Position numbers and translations under genes: made by a program
Source of the DNA: JAHEKB01 sp049115575
Lineage (GTDB): Bacteria; Bacteroidota; Bacteroidia; NS11-12g; UBA9320
DNA: 64,000 nucleotides
Direction: 5' to 3'
Assembly: GCA_049115575.1 (NCBI GenBank)
Contig: JAGDZU010000004.1
Location: 558,001-622,000, forward strand
In this document: positions 33,245 to 41,732 of the stretch, piece after piece
Layout: the number at the start of each line of letters is the position of its first letter
How positions within the stretch are numbered: the stretch's first letter is position 1
Notes under the pieces: model-generated
The model's input: only the letters and a program-made list of their open reading frames with translations
The model's database searches: none
What the model was told of the DNA's origin: nothing

Positions 33245-35278
33245 TTAACTACTTATACCCTCCAGCATAAACAAAAATGCATATTCCATGGCCGTTTCTT
33301 TATGAGCTGCAAATCTTCCGCTTGCTCCACCATGTCCTGTCTCCATATTGGTATGTAAAAGCAACAAATTATTGTCCGTTTTCATGTCTCTAAGTTTTGC
33401 AACCCATTTAGCAGGTTCCCAGTATTGTACTTGACTATCGTGGAGGCCTGTGGTAACCATCATAGATGGATATTCTTTGGATTCCACATTATCGTAAGGT
33501 GAATATGATTTGATGTAATTGTAGTATTCCACTTCATTGGGGTTTCCCCATTCGTCATACTCTCCTGTGGTGAGGGGTATACTGTCATCAAGCATAGTAG
33601 TAACCACATCTACAAAAGGAACCGCCGCAATCACTCCATTCCAGATTTCCGGCTTCATATTGATAACCGCCCCCATTAATAGCCCTCCAGCGCTACCTCC
33701 CATTGCATATAGACTTTCTTTGCTGGTAAGGCCTTCTTGAACTAAAAATTCACCACAATCAATAAAGTCATAGAATGTATTCTTTTTACTAAGTAGTTTT
33801 CCATTTTCATACCATTCTCTACCCAGATCTTCTCCTCCTCTTATATGTGCAATGGCAAATATGAAACCTCTATTTAGTAGGCTCAATCGCACAGAGCTGA
33901 AATACGGATCCATGGAATATCCATATGAACCATAGGCGTATAAAAGCAAAGGGTTTTTGTCCTGCCTCAGAGATTTTTTATACACCAATGATATTGGCAC
34001 AGCTGTTCCGTCTCTGGCTTCACATATCACTCGTTTTGATTCGTATTCACTGGGGTCATAGCCTCCTACTATCTCTTGCTGTTTCTTAAGTCCCTGCGTT
34101 TTATCTTCTAGATTGTAGTCAAATATGCTTGTTGGAGTGGTCAAAGAGCTGTAGCCATAACGCAAAATTCTAGTGTCAAATTCTGGATTAACTCCAGTCC
34201 AGCAGCTATATGTTTCATCATTAAATTTGATATAGTGTTCTTGACCGTTTTGTTGGTTGATTACTCTGAGCTGATCTAGTCCTGCTGTCTTTTCTTCCAC
34301 CACTAAAAAATCTTTAAAAGTTTCTATGCCCTCAATTAGTGTGTCTTCTCTGTGGTCAATTACCACTTCCCACTGCTCTCTTTCGGTTTTGTCGACTGGA
34401 CATTCCATCAATTTGAAATTTGTGGCATCCCAATTAGTGAGCACATACCACTGATTACCCACATGGCTTATTCCATACTCCATTCCTCTAACTCTGTCTT
34501 GAAATACTTTGAACTCTTCAAGCGGTTCATCCGCGCTTAAGTATCTATATTCATCCGTTAATGTGCTTGAAGATGAAATTATGATATAGTCGGTTGATTT
34601 GCTCTTATATGCGTTGCAATAAAAAGTGTCATCCTCTTCTCTATAAACTTCCACCGTCTCCTGGGTTTCTAAATTATAACGCATCACTTTGTGTGATCTC
34701 AGTGTTTGCTCATCTCTGTAGGTAAAAAAAAGATGAATGTTATCATTTGCCCACGCTGCTCCCCCAGTTGTTCCCTCTAACTTTGATGTGAGAATCTCAC
34801 CTGTTTTTAGATTCTTAAGTCGAATAGTATAAATGCGCCTGCTTACAGTATCTTCTCCAAATGCAAGCCATTGGTTGTCTGGACTTACACTCATTCCAGC
34901 AACATGGTAATAGGCATGCTCTTTTGCCAATTCATTTACATTGAGAAAAATCTCTTCTTCATTGTCTAAAGAAGCTTTCTTTCTGCAAAAGATGGGGTGT
35001 TCATCTCCTTTCTCATACTTGCTGTAATACCAGTATCCATTCTTGAAGTAAGGGACGCTAGTATCGTCTTTCTTGATTCTTCCTATGATTTCATTATATA
35101 GCTCATCTTGGAAGTTTTCTGTATGCTTGAGTTGTTCTTTGGTATAGTCATTTTCAGAATTAAGATAATCTATAACATCAGTATTCTCACGATCATTTAG
35201 CCAGTAGTAATTGTCTATTCGAAGATCTCCATGAATCAGGAGTTCTTTGGGTATTTTCTTTGCTTTCGGCGCTTGCAT
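33245..35278 (-). CDS. ptrB: Oligopeptidase B (S9 family prolyl oligopeptidase)
   Basis: A 677-residue cytosolic serine peptidase without a signal peptide. The N-terminal seven-bladed propeller covers about 70-400. The alpha/beta-hydrolase domain has the nucleophile in YAMGGSAGGLLMGA, an acidic residue in TTGLHDSQVQYWEP and the active-site His near METGHGGASGRF. YYWLNDRENTDVIDYL at about 24-40 and RGGEDLGREWYENGK are oligopeptidase B hallmarks; such enzymes cut peptides after Arg or Lys. It heads the five-gene minus-strand run down to 29786. Confidence 0.93.
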   Translation of the reverse strand: MQAPKAKKIPKELLIHGDLRIDNYYWLNDRENTDVIDYLNSENDYTKEQLKHTENFQDELYNEIIGRIKKDDTSVPYFKNGYWYYSKYEKGDEHPIFCRKKASLDNEEEIFLNVNELAKEHAYYHVAGMSVSPDNQWLAFGEDTVSRRIYTIRLKNLKTGEILTSKLEGTTGGAAWANDNIHLFFTYRDEQTLRSHKVMRYNLETQETVEVYREEDDTFYCNAYKSKSTDYIIISSSSTLTDEYRYLSADEPLEEFKVFQDRVRGMEYGISHVGNQWYVLTNWDATNFKLMECPVDKTEREQWEVVIDHREDTLIEGIETFKDFLVVEEKTAGLDQLRVINQQNGQEHYIKFNDETYSCWTGVNPEFDTRILRYGYSSLTTPTSIFDYNLEDKTQGLKKQQEIVGGYDPSEYESKRVICEARDGTAVPISLVYKKSLRQDKNPLLLYAYGSYGYSMDPYFSSVRLSLLNRGFIFAIAHIRGGEDLGREWYENGKLLSKKNTFYDFIDCGEFLVQEGLTSKESLYAMGGSAGGLLMGAVINMKPEIWNGVIAAVPFVDVVTTMLDDSIPLTTGEYDEWGNPNEVEYYNYIKSYSPYDNVESKEYPSMMVTTGLHDSQVQYWEPAKWVAKLRDMKTDNNLLLLHTNMETGHGGASGRFAAHKETAMEYAFLFMLEGISS

Positions 35279-35347
35279 TGCACAAGAATAAAACTAATTC
35301 TAAAAGTTCGAGCTTAGAATATTATGAATGTTCGTTATTTGCCTTTC

Positions 35348-36043
35348 ATGGCAATGCAAGTTGTTCTCATACCCACCTTTATTGGTGTCCAAGAGAAAGG
35401 AAATTTACCTCAAAGAACTCTTGACAAAATATATTCTATAAGACATTTTATTGTGGAACGAGAGCGAACTGCTCGAGCATTTCTTAAAGCTATTCAACAT
35501 CCATTAGCCCAGCAAGATTTCGTAATTCATGAACTCGACAAGCATGGTAACTACAACAATTTTCATGGCTTTGTAGACCAGCATTTATCAACTGATGACA
35601 TTGGAGTGCTTTCTGAAGCAGGTTTGCCTGCCATTGCTGATCCTGGCTCTAGCATAATTGCCTACGCTCACTCAAAAAGTGCTAAGATTGTACCATTAGC
35701 AGGTACATCATCCATTTTTCTAGCCTTGATGGCTAGTGGTCTTAATGGTCAGGATTTTAGATTTCACGGATATCTCCCTATAGACTCATCTCAAAGATTA
35801 AAGAAACTCAAAGAGATGGAAAAGTTCTCTGGCAAATCCACGCAAATTTTCATGGAGGCTCCTTATAGAAATAATGACTTTCTAAGCTTCCTAATTAAGA
35901 ATCTTCAAAAAAGCACTACTCTTTGTATCGCATGTGATCTTGAATCTGAGCGTGAGATTATCATTTCCAAAAAAGTAAGTGAATGGTCGGCTAAAGAGAT
36001 AGACCTGCACAAGCGACCCTGCATATATCTCATTGGTCAATAA
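35348..36043 (+). CDS. RsmI-like SAM-dependent methyltransferase
   Basis: A tetrapyrrole-methylase-fold protein. Conserved blocks are VVLIPTFIG, the PQRTLDKIYSIRHFIVERERTAR region, VLSEAGLPAIADPGS, LAGTSSIFLALMASGL and the late CIACDLESEREII. These match the Bacteroidota relatives of RsmI, the 16S rRNA C1402 2'-O-methyltransferase. ATGs lie at 35324, 35348 and 35354; the motif MQVVLIPT sits at the family's usual N-terminus, so the start is at 35348 or 35354. The C-terminus is short compared with E. coli RsmI, ending soon after the core fold. Confidence 0.8.
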   Translation: MAMQVVLIPTFIGVQEKGNLPQRTLDKIYSIRHFIVERERTARAFLKAIQHPLAQQDFVIHELDKHGNYNNFHGFVDQHLSTDDIGVLSEAGLPAIADPGSSIIAYAHSKSAKIVPLAGTSSIFLALMASGLNGQDFRFHGYLPIDSSQRLKKLKEMEKFSGKSTQIFMEAPYRNNDFLSFLIKNLQKSTTLCIACDLESEREIIISKKVSEWSAKEIDLHKRPCIYLIGQ

Positions 36044-36050
36044 TTTTTGA

Positions 36051-36962
36051 TCAATCAATATAGGCAGCACCGTATTTGGTATACTGTATTGGTAAAGTGT
36101 CTGGCAAATCCTCAGCGTCTATTTGTTGAAGCATATCAATTTCTATAGCCCTACAAATACTAGACATTGGAGTATCGGCTGCTCTTCCCTCAAATGGCTC
36201 TTCCGTGACTTCCCCTGATTTATCTAATATATAAAACACGAATGAGACCATTGCAGTAATAGGGATTAGCATGAAATTCATTCCGTCTACTAAAGCACAA
36301 GGTAAAAGTAAGATGAATACCCAAAGAAATAAGCGAGTGAAATAATTGTAGTAGAAAGGAAATACGGTGTTCTTTATTCTTTCTGCTTTGCCTTGTTCTT
36401 GGTACATAATCCGAATATCTCCCATCAACATGGAATGCTGAAATTCGGTAATCTGACCATTGCGCAACAACTCTGTAACAACTTTACCTTGCCTGTGAAG
36501 AATCTGGACCGGTTTGTTTTTAGCTGTTTGTAGCATCTTACAAAACTTATCGTCCATATAATGACTTACCGTGCTGAGATCTATGTTTTTTCGCAAGTGC
36601 ATATTAAGCACATACAGCCAAGCTATATGCCTGTGTATTAATGTGTTTTGATCCTCTTTATCATCTATATATGCAACCACTTGAGTTCCAAAATTTCGGC
36701 TTACATTAACAATTGCACCCCAAACTTTGCGGGCTTCCCACCATCTATCATAGGCTGAATTGTTTCTAAAACCTAGAAATATAGCCAGAGCGCCACCCAG
36801 TATGGTAACAGGAATTACAGAAACCGAAAGGTCATATCCAACTTGATTATGAATTAACCAAACTATGGCCGCCCAACACAACTGAATGAATATGGCAATC
36901 CTGTTGTAGTAAAAAATTCCATATGTCCTCTTAAACGAATTTGTTGAATAATGTAATAACAT
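36051..36962 (-). CDS. Bestrophin-family anion channel
   Basis: A 303-residue membrane protein of the bestrophin/UPF0187 (YneE) family. The marker AIFLGFRNNSAYDRWWEARKVWG region at about 60-80 is present, with hydrophobic helices at about 20-45, 50-65, 210-228 and 233-250. Bacterial homologues form pentameric ion channels. It begins 3 nt downstream of acs and is very likely co-transcribed with it; no functional link between them is known to me. Its stop lies 7 nt from the convergent methyltransferase gene. Confidence 0.88.
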   Translation of the reverse strand: MLLHYSTNSFKRTYGIFYYNRIAIFIQLCWAAIVWLIHNQVGYDLSVSVIPVTILGGALAIFLGFRNNSAYDRWWEARKVWGAIVNVSRNFGTQVVAYIDDKEDQNTLIHRHIAWLYVLNMHLRKNIDLSTVSHYMDDKFCKMLQTAKNKPVQILHRQGKVVTELLRNGQITEFQHSMLMGDIRIMYQEQGKAERIKNTVFPFYYNYFTRLFLWVFILLLPCALVDGMNFMLIPITAMVSFVFYILDKSGEVTEEPFEGRAADTPMSSICRAIEIDMLQQIDAEDLPDTLPIQYTKYGAAYID

Positions 36963-36965
36963 GTT

Positions 36966-38885
36966 TTAGTTGCTCGCTTGTTGATTTAGTTCGTCTAGTA
37001 TCAATTGTACCGCTTCTGGATTTAATAAAGTGGATATATCTCCAAATTGTTTTCTTTCACCCGCAGCAATTTTTCTCAATATCCTTCTCATGATTTTGCC
37101 GCTCCTAGTTTTGGGCAAGGCAGAAACAAGCTGAATCACCTCTGGCTTAGCAATTGGACCCACAAGATGAGAAACTAAATCTAGGAGTTCTTTTTTGAAT
37201 GCGACAGGGTCTTCAATAGTTTTACTGCTTTGAACAAATGCATAAATTGCATTGCCTTTGAGTTCATGTGGATAGCCAACAACAGCTGATTCAGAAACAT
37301 CGGGGTGTTCATCCAGGGCATTTTCAATTTCTGCAGTTCCCAAATTGTGCCCACTAACAATAACCACATCGTCCATTCTTCCTGTTATTCGGTATTGACC
37401 ATTGGCATCTCTCCTGCAACCATCTCCTGTAAAATATTTACCGGGGTAATCGCTAAAATAGGTTTGTTTATAACGCTCATGGTCACCATATATGGTTCTT
37501 GCCATAGAGGGCCACGGATACTTGATGCATAGTCCTCCTTCTGCCTCGGTTTCTGTTAATTCCTCCCCATCTTTATTTACTAAGCAACATTGTATTCCCG
37601 GTAAAGGATATGTAGCATATGTTGGTTTAAAAGGAGTTGCACCAGGTATTGGTGAAATCATTATCCCACCTGTTTCAGTTTGCCACCAGGTATCTACTAT
37701 GGGGCACTTCCCCTTGCCTATATGATTATTGTACCAATTCCATGCTTCCTCATTAATGGGTTCGCCTACTGAACCTAAAACCTTAAGTGAATCCAAACTG
37801 TGTTTATTAACAAGTGAGATATCGCATTGTGCAAGTGCTCTAATTGCTGTAGGTGCTGTGTAAAAGATCTCTACTTTGTGTTTATCTACTATATCCCACA
37901 TCCTACCCAAGTCTGGATAAGATGGAGTTCCTTCATACATAAGCGTTGTAGCTCCAGCGCTTAGAGGACCGTAAATTATATAGCTATGACCTGTAATCCA
38001 TCCAATATCTGCAGTACACCAGTATACCTGGCCTTCTTGATACTGGAATACCGTTCTAAAGGTGTAATTAGTATAGACCATATAGCCCCCACTACTGTGA
38101 ACCATCCCTTTTGGTTTTCCCGTAGAACCAGAAGTGTACAATATGAACAAAGGATCTTCTGAATCCATAATTTCAGCTTCACATTCGATGGAGCATCCTT
38201 TAATAGCATCAGACCACCAGACATCCCGGTTTTCTGCCATTTTGATTTCATTACCCACTCTATTCAGCACAACTACTTTTTCTATAGTTGGGCAGTCCAT
38301 TAAAGCTTCATCTGCTATATCTTTTAGGTGTGTAATTTTGTCTCCTCTAAAACCTCCATCTGCTGTTAATAGGACCTTACATGCAGCATCATTTATTCTA
38401 TCAGCTAAAGAACGCGAACTGAATCCTGCAAATACCACGGAGTGCACGGCTCCAATTCTAGCACAAGCCAATACCGCATAAGTTAACTCCGGTACCATGG
38501 GCATGTAAAGGCATACTCTATCGCCTTTCTCAACACCAATGGATTTGAGCATATTGGCAACTCGATTTACTTCAGATGCCAATTCACCATATGTGATGTG
38601 TTTAGATACTTCGTTTGGATCGTTTGCTTCCCAAATAATAGCAGTTTGATTTCTCCTATCTGCAAGGTGTCTATCAATACAATTTTCAGTGATATTCAGT
38701 TTGGCATTGATGAACCATTTTACATAGGCATTTTCTAAATCATGCTCTAGAATCTTATCCCATTTCGAATGCCATTTGAAATCCTTCTCTGCTATCTGGG
38801 CCCAAAACAATTCAGGATTATGGAGGCTCTTTTCATAAGTACTTCTATACTCTTCTGGGGAATGAAGAATTGGTTTAGTGGACAT
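36966..38885 (-). CDS. acs: Acetyl-CoA synthetase
   Basis: A 639-residue AMP-forming acetate--CoA ligase. The adenylation signature YTSGSTGKPKGMVHSSGGY (about 260-278), the VDTWWQTETGG motif, the hinge/YFTGDGCRRDANG block, and the C-terminal GRMDDVVIVSGHNLGT and PKTRSGKIMRR (with the acetylation-regulated Lys) are all present. It activates acetate made or taken up by the cell. First gene of a pair with bestrophin. Confidence 0.97.
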   Translation of the reverse strand: MSTKPILHSPEEYRSTYEKSLHNPELFWAQIAEKDFKWHSKWDKILEHDLENAYVKWFINAKLNITENCIDRHLADRRNQTAIIWEANDPNEVSKHITYGELASEVNRVANMLKSIGVEKGDRVCLYMPMVPELTYAVLACARIGAVHSVVFAGFSSRSLADRINDAACKVLLTADGGFRGDKITHLKDIADEALMDCPTIEKVVVLNRVGNEIKMAENRDVWWSDAIKGCSIECEAEIMDSEDPLFILYTSGSTGKPKGMVHSSGGYMVYTNYTFRTVFQYQEGQVYWCTADIGWITGHSYIIYGPLSAGATTLMYEGTPSYPDLGRMWDIVDKHKVEIFYTAPTAIRALAQCDISLVNKHSLDSLKVLGSVGEPINEEAWNWYNNHIGKGKCPIVDTWWQTETGGIMISPIPGATPFKPTYATYPLPGIQCCLVNKDGEELTETEAEGGLCIKYPWPSMARTIYGDHERYKQTYFSDYPGKYFTGDGCRRDANGQYRITGRMDDVVIVSGHNLGTAEIENALDEHPDVSESAVVGYPHELKGNAIYAFVQSSKTIEDPVAFKKELLDLVSHLVGPIAKPEVIQLVSALPKTRSGKIMRRILRKIAAGERKQFGDISTLLNPEAVQLILDELNQQASN

Positions 38886-38919
38886 AGGCCACTAATTTAA
38901 TTAATGAAGACTAAATAGT

Positions 38920-39210
38920 TTACAATTGAATTTGTTGGATTATTTCAGAGGCTTGCCTCACCCCACTTTCTCTCCAACTTAACTTGCCATCTTTGAATAT
39001 CATTAAAGTTGGGACTCCTTGAACATGATAGGCCCCTGCTAGTCTGGGATTCTTATCTACGTCAATTTTCAGTATTTTGACCTCATCTCCAAGCTCCTCT
39101 TTTACTTGAGTCAAAATCGGGGTCATCATTTTACAAGGTCCACACCATTCTGCAGAAAAATCTACTAGAACTTTACTATGAGCATTTACTATTTCTTTAA
39201 AATTTGCCAT
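38920..39210 (-). CDS. Thioredoxin
   Basis: A 96-residue single-domain cytosolic thioredoxin with the classical active site WCGPC at 22-26, and VDVDKN-like KIDVDKNPRLA followed by the cis-Pro loop GVPTLMIF. It reduces protein disulfides using thioredoxin reductase, which is not in this window. It lies between acs and the rhodanese, all on the minus strand. Confidence 0.95.
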   Translation of the reverse strand: MANFKEIVNAHSKVLVDFSAEWCGPCKMMTPILTQVKEELGDEVKILKIDVDKNPRLAGAYHVQGVPTLMIFKDGKLSWRESGVRQASEIIQQIQL

Positions 39211-39244
39211 TTCTGAATTAACAGACGTTGAATGCTGTTAGTGC

Positions 39245-39550
39245 TTACACCATGTTGTTCACCTTACCCCAGCTTCCGCCATTATAAGCCTCTATGCCAT
39301 TTCTTTTCATAATACCCGTTGCAGATGCACTTCGCATACCACTAGCGCAGCAAGCAATTACAGGTTTATTCCAAGATTTTATTTGATTCAATTTTCCGTC
39401 GATGTTATTCAAAGGAATGTTTTTAGATCCTTTGACGTGTCCGCTGGCAAATTCTCCTTTGGTTCTCACATCTACTATTACCGCTCCATCTTGTAACTTT
39501 TCTTTTAAGTCTACTCCAGGTCCAAATGCTTTCTTTAAGAAATTAAACAT
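39245..39550 (-). CDS. Single-domain rhodanese-like sulfurtransferase
   Basis: The start ATG 39550 (MFNFLKKAFG) gives 101 residues; the open frame reaches 39577 but the extra nine residues do not resemble the family. The rhodanese core is VDVRTKGEFASGHVKGSKNIP, spanning about 26-46, with the active-site loop CCASGMRS and catalytic Cys68. It would carry persulfide sulfur. A candidate -7 box (GAGCTTTG, one mismatch, 39554-39561) lies just before the start. Possible partner of the thioredoxin next to it. Confidence 0.88.
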   Translation of the reverse strand: MFNFLKKAFGPGVDLKEKLQDGAVIVDVRTKGEFASGHVKGSKNIPLNNIDGKLNQIKSWNKPVIACCASGMRSASATGIMKRNGIEAYNGGSWGKVNNMV

Positions 39551-39622
39551 AGTACAAAGCTCCGTCATAGACTTCACATTTGCTGTAATCTATGTTACCA
39601 ACAAAAAAAATAGACAATTTTA

Positions 39623-39630
39623 TATATTTG
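39623..39630 (+). promoter_or_regulatory. -7 box of the Gre-like gene, near-leaderless
   Basis: TATATTTG is an exact match ending 7 nt before ATG 39638. No good -33 box is seen in the A-rich sequence upstream. Confidence 0.5.
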
Positions 39631-39637
39631 AATAGCT

Positions 39638-40087
39638 ATGCTCTCCAAGCAAAATATCTATAATGCTTGTACTTCTATCATTGAGGAAAAGCTGGAGGAA
39701 TTAAACCTGAACATGCAAAACCTTAAGGAGAGTATAGCGGGTGAAGAAAAGAGTTCAGCTGGAGACAAATTTGAAACTGCCAGAGCTATGGCCCAAAAAG
39801 AAATGGAGCAACTCAATTTTCAAATTTTGAAACAGCAACAGGATTACAAGATTCTTTTGAACATAGATATAAATCAAAAATTTGATCATATCCAATTGGG
39901 GAGTTTAGTCAAAACCAAATCAAAGCGTTTGTTTATTGCCGTTGCCATAGGTAGGATTCACATAGACAACACGGATGTCTTTGTAATTTCTCCATCTTCG
40001 CCAATTGGTCAGCTTCTTATTGGTCAGGAACAAGGCTATAAATTTACCATGGCTGGAAAATCAGATGAGGTCCTAGAGCTTTCCTAG
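39638..40087 (+). CDS. GreA/GreB-like transcription factor
   Basis: A 149-residue protein with an N-terminal antiparallel coiled coil (about 5-75; KFETARAMAQKEMEQL) and a C-terminal FKBP-like Gre domain marked by SPSSPIGQLLIGQEQGYKF. Gre factors enter the RNA polymerase secondary channel and stimulate transcript cleavage. The region between the helices is acidic (GEEKSSAGDKFE), as needed for the catalytic tip. Such Bacteroidota proteins are sometimes mislabelled as 3-oxoacyl-ACP synthase. It stands alone just before the paa locus. Confidence 0.7.
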   Translation: MLSKQNIYNACTSIIEEKLEELNLNMQNLKESIAGEEKSSAGDKFETARAMAQKEMEQLNFQILKQQQDYKILLNIDINQKFDHIQLGSLVKTKSKRLFIAVAIGRIHIDNTDVFVISPSSPIGQLLIGQEQGYKFTMAGKSDEVLELS

Positions 40088-40105
40088 TATTTTTCTTCAA
40101 ATTAG

Positions 40106-40131
40106 TATATTTGCCTAACGAACGATAGTTA
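40106..40131 (+). promoter_or_regulatory. paa operon promoter with TetR operator in the leader
   Basis: TATATTTG (40106-40113) is an exact -7 box. Immediately downstream TAACGAACGATAGTTA (40116-40131) is an imperfect palindrome (12 of 16 positions symmetric) whose AACGA/-GTT half-sites resemble PaaR-type operators. It covers the probable transcription start and the first base of the regulator's ATG, so a bound repressor would block initiation. Confidence 0.6.
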
Positions 40132-40727
40132 TGTTGCAAACTACTGAGCGAAAAAGAGAAATCCTATCAACCTCACAAAGGCTTTTCAAAGAAAAAGGCT
40201 ATGCATCTACATCTGTAAGAGACATTGCCAAAGCTTTAGATATTGAACCCGCAAGCTTATACAGTCACATCAAAACCAAGGAAGACATTCTACAGATTAC
40301 CTGCTTTGAAATGGCTGACAAATTCCACAACGCCATTCTAGAAGTAAATGATATTTATTTCAATGCAGATGAGAAACTAAAATTGGCCATAAAACTCCAT
40401 GTTGAAATACTCACTTCAAACATAGATGCGGCTGTAGTTTTCATTAGAGACTGGAGAAACTTAAGTCCGGAGGCCAAGGCTGAGTTCGTTGAGAAAAGAA
40501 ATACTTACGAAGAAGGAATTAGAAACATTATTGAAGAGGGAATTAAAGAAGGTAACTTCAATGATATTGACATAAAAATTGCCGCTCTTGCCATTTTATC
40601 CAGTGTCAACTGGATAGTAGAATGGTACAGACCAGATGGAAAATTAGGACCAAATGAAATAGCAGAGAAACTCTGCAACTTTGTGCTGAGCGGATTAAAA
40701 TCTGGCAAAGCCTCACAACAATTTTAG
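40131..40727 (+). CDS. TetR-family regulator of the phenylacetate genes (PaaR-like)
   Basis: A 198-residue TetR regulator with an N-terminal helix-turn-helix at about 8-52 (LFKEKGYASTSVRDIAKALDI, PASLYSHIKTKEDIL) and a C-terminal domain carrying a TetR_C-type helical pattern. It is 6 nt upstream of paaA and leads the operon, so phenylacetyl-CoA is the likely inducer by analogy with PaaR. An operator-like palindrome overlaps its own start codon. Confidence 0.88.
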   Translation: MLQTTERKREILSTSQRLFKEKGYASTSVRDIAKALDIEPASLYSHIKTKEDILQITCFEMADKFHNAILEVNDIYFNADEKLKLAIKLHVEILTSNIDAAVVFIRDWRNLSPEAKAEFVEKRNTYEEGIRNIIEEGIKEGNFNDIDIKIAALAILSSVNWIVEWYRPDGKLGPNEIAEKLCNFVLSGLKSGKASQQF

Positions 40728-40733
40728 AACATC

Positions 40734-41717
40734 ATGTACGGAAACGCATATATAGACCCAAACGAAAAACTGGATTCTCAAGAAGAAAGCCAGGAATTAC
40801 TAGACCAGTTTGAAGCTCGCATTCAAGCCGGAGAAAAAATAGAACCCAATGACTGGATGCCAGCATTGTACAGGAAGCAGCTCATCAGAATGATTGAACA
40901 ACACGCCCATTCTGAAATAATAGGTGCACTCCCAGAAGGAACTTGGATTACTCGCGCTCCAGGCTTTAGAAGAAAGCTGGCTTTAATGGCCAAAGTACAA
41001 GATGAGGTGGGTCATGCTCAGCTGCTCTATTCTGCTGCTGAAACACTCGGTAAAACTAGAGAGGCAATGATCAACGATTTAATAACTGGTAAGTCAAAAT
41101 ACAGTAATGTTTTTAACTATCCAGCCTTAACATGGGCAGACAGTGCAATCATTGCTTGGCTCATAGATGCAGGGGCAATAGTAAATCAATTGGCCAATAG
41201 CAAAGGCTCTTACGGCCCTTATTGTAGAGCTTTAGAACGCATTTGTTACGAAGAGAGTTTTCACTTGAAGTATGGGCACGATAATGTGGTACACCTTGCA
41301 ACTGGTACTAAGAAACAAAGAGAAATGGTACAAGAAGCGCTCACAAGATGGTGGCCTCCAATAATGCACTTCTTTGGTCCTTCAGACAAGGCATCTGTTC
41401 ATACTGAGACACTTATGAAGTGGAAAGTGAAAATGATGAGTAATGATGCTATGCGTCAACAATACTTGGATATGTACGTTCCAAAAATCTGGGACTTAGG
41501 TTTGGTATTACCTGATCCGAATCTTCACAAAAACCATGAATCTGGGCTTTGGGAATATACAGAACCGGATTGGGAAGAATTCAAACGAGTGATAAATGGA
41601 GATGGTCCATGTAATGCTGAAAGGCTGGCTGTTAGGAGAATGGCAGAAGAAAAAGGCCGCTGGGTAAGACGAGCTATTCTTGGAGAAGGGGCAGCATATG
41701 TGCAGCCATTTGCTTAA
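40734..41717 (+). CDS. paaA: 1,2-phenylacetyl-CoA epoxidase, catalytic subunit PaaA
   Basis: PaaA is the di-iron oxygenase subunit that epoxidises the ring of phenylacetyl-CoA. The 327-residue ferritin-like protein shows the two ExxH iron motifs, E91-VG-H94 in KVQDEVGHAQ and E174-SF-H177 in CYEESFHLKYG, with other helix ligands in HAHSEIIGALPEG. It follows the regulator by 6 nt. In most operons paaB comes next; here two exported proteins intervene. Confidence 0.96.
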   Translation: MYGNAYIDPNEKLDSQEESQELLDQFEARIQAGEKIEPNDWMPALYRKQLIRMIEQHAHSEIIGALPEGTWITRAPGFRRKLALMAKVQDEVGHAQLLYSAAETLGKTREAMINDLITGKSKYSNVFNYPALTWADSAIIAWLIDAGAIVNQLANSKGSYGPYCRALERICYEESFHLKYGHDNVVHLATGTKKQREMVQEALTRWWPPIMHFFGPSDKASVHTETLMKWKVKMMSNDAMRQQYLDMYVPKIWDLGLVLPDPNLHKNHESGLWEYTEPDWEEFKRVINGDGPCNAERLAVRRMAEEKGRWVRRAILGEGAAYVQPFA

Positions 41718-41732
41718 ATTTGGGAAAATCCC

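Noticed and set aside
39638..40087. 3-oxoacyl-ACP synthase annotation for the Gre-like gene
   Set aside because: No thiolase-fold motif or active-site Cys is present; the coiled coil plus SPIGQLLIG block fits GreA/GreB.
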